Shown: positions 1 through 7,963 of the stretch, piece by piece
How the letters are laid out: each line of letters starts with the position of its first letter
Numbering within the stretch: the stretch's first letter is position 1
DNA from: CAJQQY01 sp964564545
Lineage (GTDB): Bacteria > Bacteroidota > Bacteroidia > Chitinophagales > Saprospiraceae
Reading direction: 5' to 3'
Assembly: GCA_964564545.1 (NCBI GenBank)
Contig: CAZMBP010000051.1
Location: forward strand, 1-64,000
Length of the DNA: 64,000 nucleotides
The notes under the pieces: model-generated
Told to the model about the DNA's origin: nothing
Database searches by the model: none
The model's input: the letters and a program-made list of their open reading frames with translations, nothing else
Translations under genes and position numbers: made by a program

Positions 1-14
1 AAAAAAAATTCTTT

Positions 15-569
15 ATGCCTTTATTCAAATCCTCTCTAGAAAGAAGATATTGGCTTTTTGCTACTTTAGTTTTGATAGCTATTCTGTCAACACTTACCCT
101 TGGGCGCCCTCTCCAACTATTACTTCTTGACCAAGGTATTCAAGCTGGCATCTTTATGCTTGGAATGTTTTTGACTGTAGTTGTCATTGTCATGCACGGA
201 CTAAAAGTTCAACCAAGCAAAACTGAACTAATTATTTGGATTGGTCTTATCGCAGTTTATCTCATGCTTTTTTTACGACTAGGTCTTCCTGAACGAAGTC
301 ATTTGATGGAATATAGTGTACTCACTATTTTTATTCACAAAGCACTCATCGAAAGATTCCAAGATAAAAGTCAACTTTACAAACCAGCTTTAATGGCATT
401 TATTATTACTTGCTTGATTGGTATCTTTGATGAAAGTATTCAATACTTTTTACCTGATAGAGTTTTTGATTGGGAAGATATTGTATTTAATTGTATTGCT
501 GTTTTTATGGCAATTGGTGGAAGTTTAATTTTGCAATGGGCGCAAAGAAAATTTAGTAAATCTAAATGA
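15..569 (+). CDS. VanZ-like family membrane protein
   Basis: This 184-residue protein is mostly hydrophobic, with about five membrane-spanning stretches (roughly residues 14-31, 42-62, 73-90, 123-140 and 157-175). The C-terminal part carries the VanZ-family pattern in which an acidic ...DESIQYFLPDR... segment (an E-x-x-Q-x-F/L-P-x-R type motif) is followed by D-W-x-D and a final helix. VanZ-like proteins sit in the inner membrane. The founding member gives low-level teicoplanin resistance, but most homologues have no known role, so no resistance function is claimed. The gene ends 16 bp before the end of the convergent DUF1801 gene. The start ATG lies 15 bases into the window, so its promoter is outside. 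The family call is confident and the function is unknown. Confidence 0.8.
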   Translation: MPLFKSSLERRYWLFATLVLIAILSTLTLGRPLQLLLLDQGIQAGIFMLGMFLTVVVIVMHGLKVQPSKTELIIWIGLIAVYLMLFLRLGLPERSHLMEYSVLTIFIHKALIERFQDKSQLYKPALMAFIITCLIGIFDESIQYFLPDRVFDWEDIVFNCIAVFMAIGGSLILQWAQRKFSKSK

Positions 570-584
570 ATTTTCAACTGTAAA

Positions 585-1013
585 TTAAGCACCCAACATG
601 GGCAAGTGTTTTACTTTATGATAAGTCAACGCTAAAGTGATGCAATATTTTACCGCCTCCTCATTGATCGTTTCGTCTAGGTCAAAAACAATCGCACGTT
701 TCCCTTCAAACTTTAGTTGGTTTTTAAAAATCAATTGGAAGGTAGGAACAAGTCGTGTCGTGCAACTAAAATACATCGCATATTGATCTGGATTTCTTGA
801 TTTCCAATCCATTCGAATCGTACTTCCTTTTTTTACTAAATAACTTGGCTCACCCCATCTTAAAGTTTCTTCTAATTCTTGAATGTCTTCAATTTCTTTA
901 GCAGTTTCAAGAATGAGTTTACGAAGTGCTTTGAGTTGCTTGCGCGCTTTTGGAGGATAGTTTTTAAACTTCTCTTTGACTTCATGATTGGAGTTGATCG
1001 TCAGTTTTTTCAT
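585..1013 (-). CDS. DUF1801 domain protein (YdhG-like)
   Basis: This 142-residue cytoplasmic protein has no signal peptide. It matches the DUF1801 / YdhG fold: an N-terminal helix (PPKARKQLKALRKLI, about residues 19-33), the typical L-x-W-G-x-P-x-Y/F segment (ETLRWGEPSYLV, about 49-60), a beta-rich middle with the M-Y-F-S segment (about 79-83), and a C-terminal helix pair after the conserved F/R-x-D-E-x-I/L region. Members are small single-domain proteins found widely in Bacteroidota and Firmicutes, and no reaction is established. It converges on the VanZ-like gene. The start ATG is at 1011-1013. A long reading frame on the opposite strand over its 5' half is an antisense shadow. Confidence 0.75.
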   Translation of the reverse strand: MKKLTINSNHEVKEKFKNYPPKARKQLKALRKLILETAKEIEDIQELEETLRWGEPSYLVKKGSTIRMDWKSRNPDQYAMYFSCTTRLVPTFQLIFKNQLKFEGKRAIVFDLDETINEEAVKYCITLALTYHKVKHLPMLGA

Positions 1014-1227
1014 GCGATTTTTGAATTACAAAAATTAATCTTCAAAAATAACTTTTATCATTTTAGATCCCCAACTATTTTGATTTTCCTTTTCAAAAAA
1101 TCCAACCATATCTTTTTTTCGTAAATATTGCATCAACCAAAGAACAACTATTATTCAAAAACTAAAGCAACTAGAACCACTCTAATTTAGTCTTATAAAT
1201 AATCAATTTTTAGAATTAAAAACGATC

Positions 1228-2649
1228 ATGATGAAACGATTAATCTTCCTCACTTTTCTCCTTGGAATTACTTCTCACGTTTTTGCTACAGATTTAATCA
1301 TTGAAAATATTCGTCCTGTCAATCGGGTAGAACAAGGCATGCCGATGAGTTTAATTTTTGACATCAGTTGGAAAAATAGTTGGAACAATAATAAAAATCA
1401 TGACGCTGCTTGGGTCTTTATGAAGTTCGGAGGATTCTGGGACAATCATGTCAAAATAATTCCGCAAGGACATCGAGTATTAAAGAAGCGACCTAATAAT
1501 ATTCCTGATGCAACGATACAGGTTTCACCCGACAGCACAGGCTTTTTCATTTTTCCAAAAAATAATTACCGTGGAGATGTGAGTTATAAATTACAAATCG
1601 TAATTGATACAAGCGCGCAAAAAGTTGATTGGCAGAAGCTCCAAAAAATGCAGGTGCATGGAATCGAAATGGTCTACATTCCTCAAGGAGGTTTTACTTT
1701 AGGAAGTCCTGATGAAAGCGCTGAAAAGAAAGCAGCATTTTATCGTTCTGACGAAAATGGAAAAGATGCAGGTCTCTTTCAAATCACTTCTGAAAATGCC
1801 ATTGAGGTTGGCGCGAAAAAAGATGCACTTTATTATTGGAGTGAAGAGAAACTTTACAATGGTGATCAGGCTGGACCAATCCCTGCTGATTTTCCAAAAG
1901 GCTACGATGCTTTTTACATCATGAAATATGAATTGACGCAAGGACAATATGCTACTTTTCTAAATAACCTTTATGGTGATTATACTTTTCGTCGTGCACC
2001 AAATGCCGGAAGAGATTATTATAAAAAACGAGGTGGCATTCGGCTTAAGGATGGAAAATATGTAGCTGATAATCCACATCGACCGATGAACTTTGTCAGT
2101 TTTACCGATGGGCTTGCCTTCACAGATTGGGCTGCACTCCGGCCGATTACCGAACTTGAATATACCAAAGCTGCCCGTGGAACTTCGAAGCCAATTCCTC
2201 ATGAATTTGTTTGGGGAACTGATAATTATGATCAATTAGAAAGATATGTCAATGACGAAGCTGAATTAATTTTAGCCCATGATTGGAATGAAAATCAACT
2301 AACAGATCAAAACCGAGATGTCTTTGGAGCTTCTTATTATTGGGTGATGGATTTGAGTGGAAGTGTTTGGGAAAAAGTTATAACCGTTGGAAATGAAATT
2401 GGCCGAGAGTTTAAAGGTACACATGGCGATGGTAAACTTGAATATGGCACAGCCACTAATTCTGATTGGCCAAAAAGTGATGATGAAAAAGGAGGCTTTG
2501 GTTATCGAGGTGGAGGTTTTTACGAAGTGGGTGGAAACTATTCAGATTTCAATCCGCACTCTCCTATTGGGTATCGATACTATGGTGCTTGGTCAGGAGG
2601 ACCTCGATCAATTGCTTATGGATATCGTGCAGGACGGAGTGCTAATTAA
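1228..2649 (+). CDS. SUMF1/FGE-sulfatase-modifying-factor-like secreted protein, no cysteine
   Basis: This 473-residue protein starts with a signal peptide (about residues 1-20, cleaved near VFA). The N-terminal 130 residues form a beta-rich domain with W-K-N-S-W-N and F-x-K-F-G motifs, commonly seen ahead of SUMF1 domains in Bacteroidota. From about residue 147 the formylglycine-generating-enzyme-like fold follows: V-Y-I-P-x-G-x-F-x-x-G-S (about 150-161), M-K-Y-E-L-T-x-x-Q-Y (about 232-241), R-P-I-T-E-L-E-Y-T-K-A-A-R-G (about 305-318), G-x-V-W-E and a final G-Y-R-G-G-G-F ... G-Y-R-A-G-R. The translation contains no cysteine, so the copper-binding cysteines of true FGE are absent and it is not expected to make formylglycine. 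A structural or ligand-binding role outside the cytoplasm is more likely. A hairpin terminator follows directly. Confidence 0.82.
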   Translation: MMKRLIFLTFLLGITSHVFATDLIIENIRPVNRVEQGMPMSLIFDISWKNSWNNNKNHDAAWVFMKFGGFWDNHVKIIPQGHRVLKKRPNNIPDATIQVSPDSTGFFIFPKNNYRGDVSYKLQIVIDTSAQKVDWQKLQKMQVHGIEMVYIPQGGFTLGSPDESAEKKAAFYRSDENGKDAGLFQITSENAIEVGAKKDALYYWSEEKLYNGDQAGPIPADFPKGYDAFYIMKYELTQGQYATFLNNLYGDYTFRRAPNAGRDYYKKRGGIRLKDGKYVADNPHRPMNFVSFTDGLAFTDWAALRPITELEYTKAARGTSKPIPHEFVWGTDNYDQLERYVNDEAELILAHDWNENQLTDQNRDVFGASYYWVMDLSGSVWEKVITVGNEIGREFKGTHGDGKLEYGTATNSDWPKSDDEKGGFGYRGGGFYEVGGNYSDFNPHSPIGYRYYGAWSGGPRSIAYGYRAGRSAN

Positions 2650-2658
2650 AAAAATTAA

Positions 2659-2692
2659 GAAGAGTCAGTTGAACATCTCCAACTGACTCTTC
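2659..2692 (+). terminator. Rho-independent-type hairpin after the SUMF1-like gene
   Basis: Thirteen-base perfect arms GAAGAGTCAGTTG (2659-2671) and CAACTGACTCTTC (2680-2692) enclose an 8-base loop, then CTAATTTT follows. It lies 9 bases after the stop codon of the upstream gene and before the convergent SDR gene. The U-run is weak, so termination strength is uncertain. Confidence 0.6.
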
Positions 2693-2741
2693 CTAATTTT
2701 ATAACAATGCAATTACATATGATACATAAATATATTCAAAC

Positions 2742-3533
2742 CTACATCGCCGACATCAAATGCATTCCGCCATCAACTGGAATAACTGCCCCATTCAAAT
2801 AAGACCCTGCATCCGAAGCCAAAAATACGGCGATACCTCCCATATCTTCAGCCCTACCAATTCGTCGCATTGGGTTGACACCTTCCACCATAGCCTGCGC
2901 TTGATCCAACATAGTTTTTGTCATTTTACTTGGAAAAGGGCCAGGTGCAATTGCATTGACAGTTATGCCTTTTCCGGCAAACTTTATAGCTAATATTTTA
3001 GTCAAATGATGCACAGCAGCTTTACTCATTCCATAAGCAGAGTTATCAATTTGGGAAACTCTCAGCCCATCAATCGAACCAATATTTATCACTCTTGCCG
3101 GTGATTCAAGGCTTGCTGATTTTTCCAATAAAGGCATCAACGATTGTGTCAAAAAGAAGATAGGTTTCATATTAATGTCCATCACTTTATCATATCCTTT
3201 TTCAGGATATTCAGAGAAAGGAGCACTCCAATTGGCACCTGCATTATTAATTAAAACATCTAAAGAATCTTCTTTTGCTTTGATTTCTGAAACTAGTTTT
3301 TGTTGTCCTTCCGTCGTAGATAAATCAGCAGGAATAGCAATACAATCACCTAGTTTGCTTAACTCTGCTTCAACTGCTTCGCACACCTCAGCGTTACGAG
3401 AAGAGATATAAACCTTGGCTCCATTTTTTACAAAGGTAGATGCCATCATCAGACCGATTCCTCTCGAACCACCTGTAATCAAAACCGTTTTATCTTTTAC
3501 TGAGAATAAATTTGTAATTTCTAGATTGGTCAT
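2742..3533 (-). CDS. SDR family NAD(P)-dependent oxidoreductase
   Basis: This is a 263-residue classical short-chain dehydrogenase/reductase. The cofactor-binding motif T-G-G-S-R-G-I-G is at residues 20-27, with N-N-A-G at 96-99. The catalytic tetrad is N121, S153, Y167 and K171 (the Y-G-M-S-K form). The C-terminal N-A-I-A-P-G-P-F and P-M-R-R-I-G-R-A-E-D-M motifs are typical of the FabG / gluconate-5-dehydrogenase-like branch. It probably reduces a keto group or oxidises an alcohol in the cytoplasm; sequence alone does not fix the substrate. The Arg in the nucleotide-binding turn (S-R-G) favours NADP(H). A second SDR lies 105 bp upstream in the same direction, so co-transcription and a shared lipid pathway are possible but unproven. 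Confidence 0.88.
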   Translation of the reverse strand: MTNLEITNLFSVKDKTVLITGGSRGIGLMMASTFVKNGAKVYISSRNAEVCEAVEAELSKLGDCIAIPADLSTTEGQQKLVSEIKAKEDSLDVLINNAGANWSAPFSEYPEKGYDKVMDINMKPIFFLTQSLMPLLEKSASLESPARVINIGSIDGLRVSQIDNSAYGMSKAAVHHLTKILAIKFAGKGITVNAIAPGPFPSKMTKTMLDQAQAMVEGVNPMRRIGRAEDMGGIAVFLASDAGSYLNGAVIPVDGGMHLMSAM

Positions 3534-3638
3534 TTTATTTATTTATTTTGAAAAATGAATAGACTTTATCATATCGAATCTTGTTCACAAAAAAACACCA
3601 AATAAAATCTAAATTTGATAAAGTAGTTTAAGAATGAA

Positions 3639-4433
3639 TTAGGTTGTTTGCAACTTGGTCATCATTTTAAATAAAAGACGAGGATAAAAACGTCTCAGAT
3701 AAACTGCGAGAGAAGCTTTCCCATCCGCAATTAAAAGTTCTGGAGTATTATTTTTGATGCCTCTGATTATTTTTTTCACACACACCTCAACTGGAATTCC
3801 ATTCGCAATTAAAGGATCCGTAACATTATGTTTTTTACCATCACCTTCTAATGCATTGATGGAAATATTTGTCTTGACAGATCCAGGTGTCACCATCATG
3901 ACCTTAATATTGTCTGCATGAACTTCCGCCCTCAATGCATCCATAAAACCAATTACTGCATGTTTTGCAGCACAATATGCAGTCCTCATAGGAACCCCCA
4001 TTTTTCCAGCGACACTACTAATAGTCACAATCAATCCACTCTTTCTTTCTATCATTTTTGGCAATACTGCTTTGGTTAAAGCCACTACCGCAAAATGATC
4101 TAATTCCATTATTTTTCTATCCACTTCTATCAAAGTATCTTTGGCCAATGACCGTTGAGATACGCCTGCATTATTTACTAAAATATCGACAGCACCAACT
4201 TTTGCCAATACTTCTTTTGCTCCATTTGGGATAGCATCTGCATCCAACAAATCCATTGGATAAATCAAATGGTCGTCTCCGTCCAAACTATCTTTGACAG
4301 CATTTAGTTTTTCTACATTCCTTGCGGTCAAAATAATTTTGGCTCCTTCTTTTGCCATTTGAATCGCCATCTCTTTTCCTATTCCGTCCGATGCGCCTGT
4401 TATCCAAACAATTTTATTTTTTAGATCTTTCAT
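3639..4433 (-). CDS. SDR family NAD(P)-dependent oxidoreductase
   Basis: This is a 264-residue classical SDR with T-G-A-S-D-G-I-G at residues 12-19, N-N-A-G at 87-90, active-site S140 in the I-S-S-V-A-G segment, and Y153-x-x-x-K157 (Y-C-A-A-K). The C-terminal tail is basic and hydrophobic (Y-L-R-R-F-Y-P-R-L-L-F-K-M-M, about 246-259). This feature occurs in the DHRS7-like / DltE-like branch, where the enzyme can associate with membranes. It is related to, but clearly different from, the other SDR downstream (2742-3533), and the two may form an operon. The substrate is unknown. The intergenic region to the divergent gene at 4571 is 137 bp and should hold both promoters. Confidence 0.87.
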   Translation of the reverse strand: MKDLKNKIVWITGASDGIGKEMAIQMAKEGAKIILTARNVEKLNAVKDSLDGDDHLIYPMDLLDADAIPNGAKEVLAKVGAVDILVNNAGVSQRSLAKDTLIEVDRKIMELDHFAVVALTKAVLPKMIERKSGLIVTISSVAGKMGVPMRTAYCAAKHAVIGFMDALRAEVHADNIKVMMVTPGSVKTNISINALEGDGKKHNVTDPLIANGIPVEVCVKKIIRGIKNNTPELLIADGKASLAVYLRRFYPRLLFKMMTKLQTT

Positions 4434-4570
4434 TAGTATTTTTTTCTTTTAAAATTATAGGTCAATGATAAGAAATTTTGAAGAGGGTGAGGAGGATTTT
4501 TGCATCAAAATAAAATCAGATTAATTAGAAATTAAAAACCTTATAGAACGTTCTTTCTAAAAAGGCTTTT

Positions 4571-5206
4571 ATGAAAATCAATTTTATCATTTTATTATCA
4601 TTTATTTTTTCTAATTTTTCTTTTTGTCAAAATGAAAAATTAGTAGCGCAAGATTCTTCTTTTACTCTTTTAAAAAATGCCGCTCACGACATTGGTTTTT
4701 GCATTTATCATTCCTCCAAAAATCATTGTACAGATCATGAAGGTGAATATGCTAAGAGAGCAGAAAACACACCTGAAGATGAAGAGACTTTTTATTTCGA
4801 AATTAAAAAAGCATGGGCGCAAAACCGTCTTGATAAATGGGCTGAACTTCAGGAACAGCCTGTTGAAGATTATATGATTCTCTTTGATGTTGGACAAAAA
4901 TCAGCCTTGGAAAAACAAGAAGAGGAAACCATTAATTCTTATCGAGGTTTTGTCATTATTAATTTGACTGACACGATTGATTTTTCTTTTCGTAAAAAAA
5001 ATATCGGAGAGCTTTCGATGACGATAAAAAGTAAAAATGAATTTGCCTTGATGGAAAATTTTCTGTGGCGAGAATTTATGTCTGGAAGACTAGGTCGATT
5101 CAATCCAAATATTGAATTTGAATTGATTGGAAAAAATGCGAAAAGTGGTTTTCAAAACTTCAAAGAAAAATTTCACCAATTTCAAAAAAATAAAACTAAG
5201 GAATAA
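4571..5206 (+). CDS. secreted protein of unknown function
   Basis: This 211-residue protein has a signal peptide (about residues 1-20, ending ...SNFSFCQ). I do not recognise the family. The mature part is acidic in its first half with two cysteines (about C43 and C53, in G-F-C-I-Y-H-S-S-K-N-H-C-T-D-H), and then more lysine-rich. A D-x-G-Q-K-S-A-L-E-K segment and a regularly predicted helical/strand mix suggest a globular periplasmic domain. It is divergent from the SDR pair and is followed by two more secreted genes on the same strand, each with a gap of 56-120 bp. No motif supports an enzymatic claim. Coding is supported by length, signal peptide and consistent codon usage. Confidence 0.65.
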   Translation: MKINFIILLSFIFSNFSFCQNEKLVAQDSSFTLLKNAAHDIGFCIYHSSKNHCTDHEGEYAKRAENTPEDEETFYFEIKKAWAQNRLDKWAELQEQPVEDYMILFDVGQKSALEKQEEETINSYRGFVIINLTDTIDFSFRKKNIGELSMTIKSKNEFALMENFLWREFMSGRLGRFNPNIEFELIGKNAKSGFQNFKEKFHQFQKNKTKE

Positions 5207-5325
5207 ATTTCTCTCCAAGTCTTGTCTTTTTATTTCTAACAAAAATCATTTTACTTCTTCTGCATAGGGGAAAAATAAAATCGAATTGTCTTGTTGTAAA
5301 TCATTAATCAACAAAACAATTAATC

Positions 5326-5874
5326 ATGAATTTCATTACTACACTCTGTTTACTAATTTCTTCCTACACTCTTAATACTGAATCAGTTCCTTCATTCGTA
5401 GATGTATTTGAAGGCGAGCCAAAAAGTATTCATATTAAATCCACATTGAACAAATGGCAATGTAACAACAAAGAATTTGTTCCTATCCAATTACCTAAAA
5501 ACTCAAAAGGTATTTTTTACTCCGTTAGAACAGTAAAAAAATCAAACTTTAAATCTCCGCAAAAAACACTTTTAAAAGAGGTGGATTTTTTATCTGAAAA
5601 ATATGACCCAACCCAAATTGCTGATTACATAAAACCTGCCGGTACTAATCGAAGTTTTAATTTATACTTAATAAACGGCAATAAGAATATTCAAGAATTC
5701 AACAATTGTGGATCCTATAAATATCAAGAAAAATTTATCAATGATAAATCTCGAGTAGGTTATTTAAGCACAGAAAATATAGATCAAGAAACGATCTATA
5801 TTGGAATTGAAAATAATAATGACTTAAAAAACCTGAGAATTATTGTTGAGGCAGTCGCAGTCGTTTACAACTAA
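5326..5874 (+). CDS. secreted protein of unknown function
   Basis: This 182-residue protein has a hydrophobic N-terminus (about residues 1-17) consistent with export. I recognise no family. The mature chain is polar, rich in Asn, Lys and Ser, with two cysteines (about C45 and C126), which could form a disulfide outside the cytoplasm. The final 30 residues (G-I-E-N-N-N-D-L-K-N-L-R-I-I-V-E-A-V-A-V-V) look like terminal beta strands. It lies between two other exported genes on the same strand, with 119 bp upstream and 56 bp downstream. It is kept as a gene because the reading frame is long and the signal is plausible. Confidence 0.6.
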   Translation: MNFITTLCLLISSYTLNTESVPSFVDVFEGEPKSIHIKSTLNKWQCNNKEFVPIQLPKNSKGIFYSVRTVKKSNFKSPQKTLLKEVDFLSEKYDPTQIADYIKPAGTNRSFNLYLINGNKNIQEFNNCGSYKYQEKFINDKSRVGYLSTENIDQETIYIGIENNNDLKNLRIIVEAVAVVYN

Positions 5875-5930
5875 ATTATTATCGCTTTGAAAAAATGTAA
5901 AAAAGAATTTTAAATCAAAAAAGACTTCTT

Positions 5931-6464
5931 ATGAAAAACCTAATTCCCCTTTTCCTATTCTTGCTTTGCGCTAACTTTGGATTTGCTCAAGCAGATTATA
6001 ATCCTTCACCTGAAATTTTAGTTCATGGAAATTTCAATTATTCCTATATCGAAGATTTTGAAAGTCCTATCGCATATGGTTTGGGAACTGAAGCAAAAAT
6101 AAATAAAAGATTCTCCATCGGTGGATCATTTAATTATGGAACCAGCAACTTACATCGTCGTGTCTTTGTTAATCCAAATATTAAGTTTTATCCTAAAGAA
6201 ACATTCAAAGGCTTTTTCATTACTACAGGCGCTTCCTACACTCAACTAAAATCGAAGAATAATGTATCGCCACTTGGCTACCCTTTTGATGAGAGTCGAG
6301 GTTCAGAGGTGAGCTTCTTTTCTTTGAGTGCAGGATTGGGTGTGAGCACATTAGTAAAAGAAAGATGGTCTATAGCTTTATCTGTTTCCTTAGCTGCTTC
6401 GCTGGATGAAGATCTATATTCAGCAATGGTAGAGAGTAATTTTTCTGTTGGATATGCTTTTTAA
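5931..6464 (+). CDS. small outer-membrane beta-barrel protein
   Basis: This 177-residue protein has a clear signal peptide (about 1-19, cleaved after GFA). The mature region alternates hydrophobic and polar residues in about eight strands, for example F-S-I-G-G-S-F-N-Y-G, I-K-F-Y-P, F-I-T-T-G-A-S-Y-T and V-S-F-F-S-L-S-A-G-L-G-V-S. It ends in an aromatic F (V-G-Y-A-F), the usual C-terminal signature of outer-membrane barrels. This matches the OmpA-like transmembrane or porin-family beta-barrel class. Such 8-stranded proteins often act as structural or adhesive surface proteins, but no specific role can be assigned. A strong hairpin terminator follows at 6576-6612. Confidence 0.7.
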   Translation: MKNLIPLFLFLLCANFGFAQADYNPSPEILVHGNFNYSYIEDFESPIAYGLGTEAKINKRFSIGGSFNYGTSNLHRRVFVNPNIKFYPKETFKGFFITTGASYTQLKSKNNVSPLGYPFDESRGSEVSFFSLSAGLGVSTLVKERWSIALSVSLAASLDEDLYSAMVESNFSVGYAF

Positions 6465-6575
6465 ATTCGTTTGACGTTGAACGTTAGACGTTTTACGACC
6501 CGCTTTGTAATTCCATTTAGAAAAAACACATTTAATTTTTTTGGAAAAATTCAGATGTTCAGCAATGATGTGTTT

Positions 6576-6612
6576 AAACAAGTTGCTTCGTCGTCTACGA
6601 AGCAACTTGTTT
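6576..6612. terminator. Strong bidirectional hairpin overlapping a stop codon
   Basis: Perfect 15-base arms AAACAAGTTGCTTCG (6576-6590) and CGAAGCAACTTGTTT (6598-6612) with a 7-base loop are followed by a run of T on the plus strand and preceded by AAA-rich sequence for the minus strand. The stop codon of the minus-strand DUF3089 gene (6595-6597) lies in the loop, so the last residues of that protein (K-Q-V-A-S) are encoded by one arm. Confidence 0.75.
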
Positions 6613-7812
6613 TTTTAAGAAAGCCTCCAGCCTCACTTTTGCATTCTCCCTCAAATTCATATAGAATAACGAATAGTCATAATTATGATAATTCCCTCCT
6701 GGCAACAACATCATTCTAAATTGTCGATGCACAGGTTTTGAAATGTACAAAATACCATCTTCCCCACATCTCGCCGAAACTTCATTTTCATAAATAGAAG
6801 ATAATCTCGCCGTTTCGATTTCAGCAATTTGTTTATCGAGTAATGAATCCATTTTGAAATTACTTTTGGAATATTCATTACTGACTGCTCCCAAATGCTG
6901 AGAAGCGTCTGCTAACTCATTATTCGATTTCCACGAAATTGGATTGGTAGAAAATGTTACAAATTTGGAGCGACTCTTCCATACCCAAGTTCCATCTTTT
7001 TTCCCTGTCTCAGGATCTCGACGAGAAAAAGGAAGTTTGGTTCGATCAAGAATCGTCATCGGTCGACCATTTTCAATGTAAGTATCATAAGCAATCACAC
7101 ATTGGGTATCAGTTGCACTTTGACTAGGTTTTATATTTTTTAAATCACCATCAAATTTAACTCTCGGAAATTCAAAACCGATCGTGTAAGCAGCCACCAT
7201 TCTTTTGACCAAATCAGTTTTATCAATTTTATCTTCGATCAATCGCATCGCATGAACCGTGCCTTGACTGTGGCTTGCTATAAAAAATGGTCGCCCATCA
7301 TTTAGATGATTTATAAAATAATCAAATGCACGAGCCACATCTGAATAAGCCACATCAAGTGCTTTCACCCCACTATCTCGCGACGTCAAAAAAGAATGAA
7401 AGGTAGCTTGCCGATATCGTGGCGCAAAAATTCGACAGCAAGAATTAAATACCGAAGCTTGTCCAGGCATGATGACTTCATCTACAATCGTATTTGCTAC
7501 AGGATGACTCAACGAAGCATTCCAACCTCTATTTCCAAAAAAAGTAGTTGGATGAATGAAGAATACATCTGCTTTTAAGTCTTCTTCTTTAGTCTTTTCA
7601 ATTCCTAGAGGAACAAAACTCGATTTATCATCTATCTCTGGATGTGCCGCCCAACTTTTTCTACTTGAATAATTGGGAGGTGCAGGCAATTTATTTTCAT
7701 TAAAATCTCTACTCGGTCTTACCTGTTGTGCAAAGCCCACCCAATGGCCAACTTTATCAGCTCTCCTTCTTGCTTTTGAGATTCCAGATTTTATCTTTTT
7801 TATAATACTCAT
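6595..7812 (-). CDS. DUF3089 alpha/beta-hydrolase-like protein
   Basis: This 405-residue protein matches the DUF3089 family of alpha/beta hydrolases. Visible landmarks are A-D-V-F-F-I-H-P-T-T (about residues 81-90), a segment with W-N-A-S (97-100), the D-V-A-Y-S-D-V stretch (153-159), and the nucleophile elbow A-S-H-S-Q-G-T with S182 (variant of G-x-S-x-G). The N-terminus is very basic (K-K-I-K-S-G-I-S-K-A-R-R-R), without a signal peptide. It is longer at both ends than many family members. A lipase- or esterase-like activity is expected from the fold, and the substrate is unknown. The C-terminal histidine candidate is in P-G-G-N-Y-H-N-Y-D-Y (about 372-381). The 3' end overlaps a terminator hairpin shared with the convergent barrel gene. 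Confidence 0.8.
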   Translation of the reverse strand: MSIIKKIKSGISKARRRADKVGHWVGFAQQVRPSRDFNENKLPAPPNYSSRKSWAAHPEIDDKSSFVPLGIEKTKEEDLKADVFFIHPTTFFGNRGWNASLSHPVANTIVDEVIMPGQASVFNSCCRIFAPRYRQATFHSFLTSRDSGVKALDVAYSDVARAFDYFINHLNDGRPFFIASHSQGTVHAMRLIEDKIDKTDLVKRMVAAYTIGFEFPRVKFDGDLKNIKPSQSATDTQCVIAYDTYIENGRPMTILDRTKLPFSRRDPETGKKDGTWVWKSRSKFVTFSTNPISWKSNNELADASQHLGAVSNEYSKSNFKMDSLLDKQIAEIETARLSSIYENEVSARCGEDGILYISKPVHRQFRMMLLPGGNYHNYDYSLFYMNLRENAKVRLEAFLKKQVAS

Positions 7813-7963
7813 CTACTATTTTTTCAATACCTAAACATTTGGATTTAGCCACTTGTTAGGTAACATATTAAAAAAAAATAATTTACACATTTCAAAAGAA
7901 AATGTTCAAGCTTTAAAAGTATTTTAATTAAATTCAGTCAATTTTTTATAAAAGTTTAATTAA

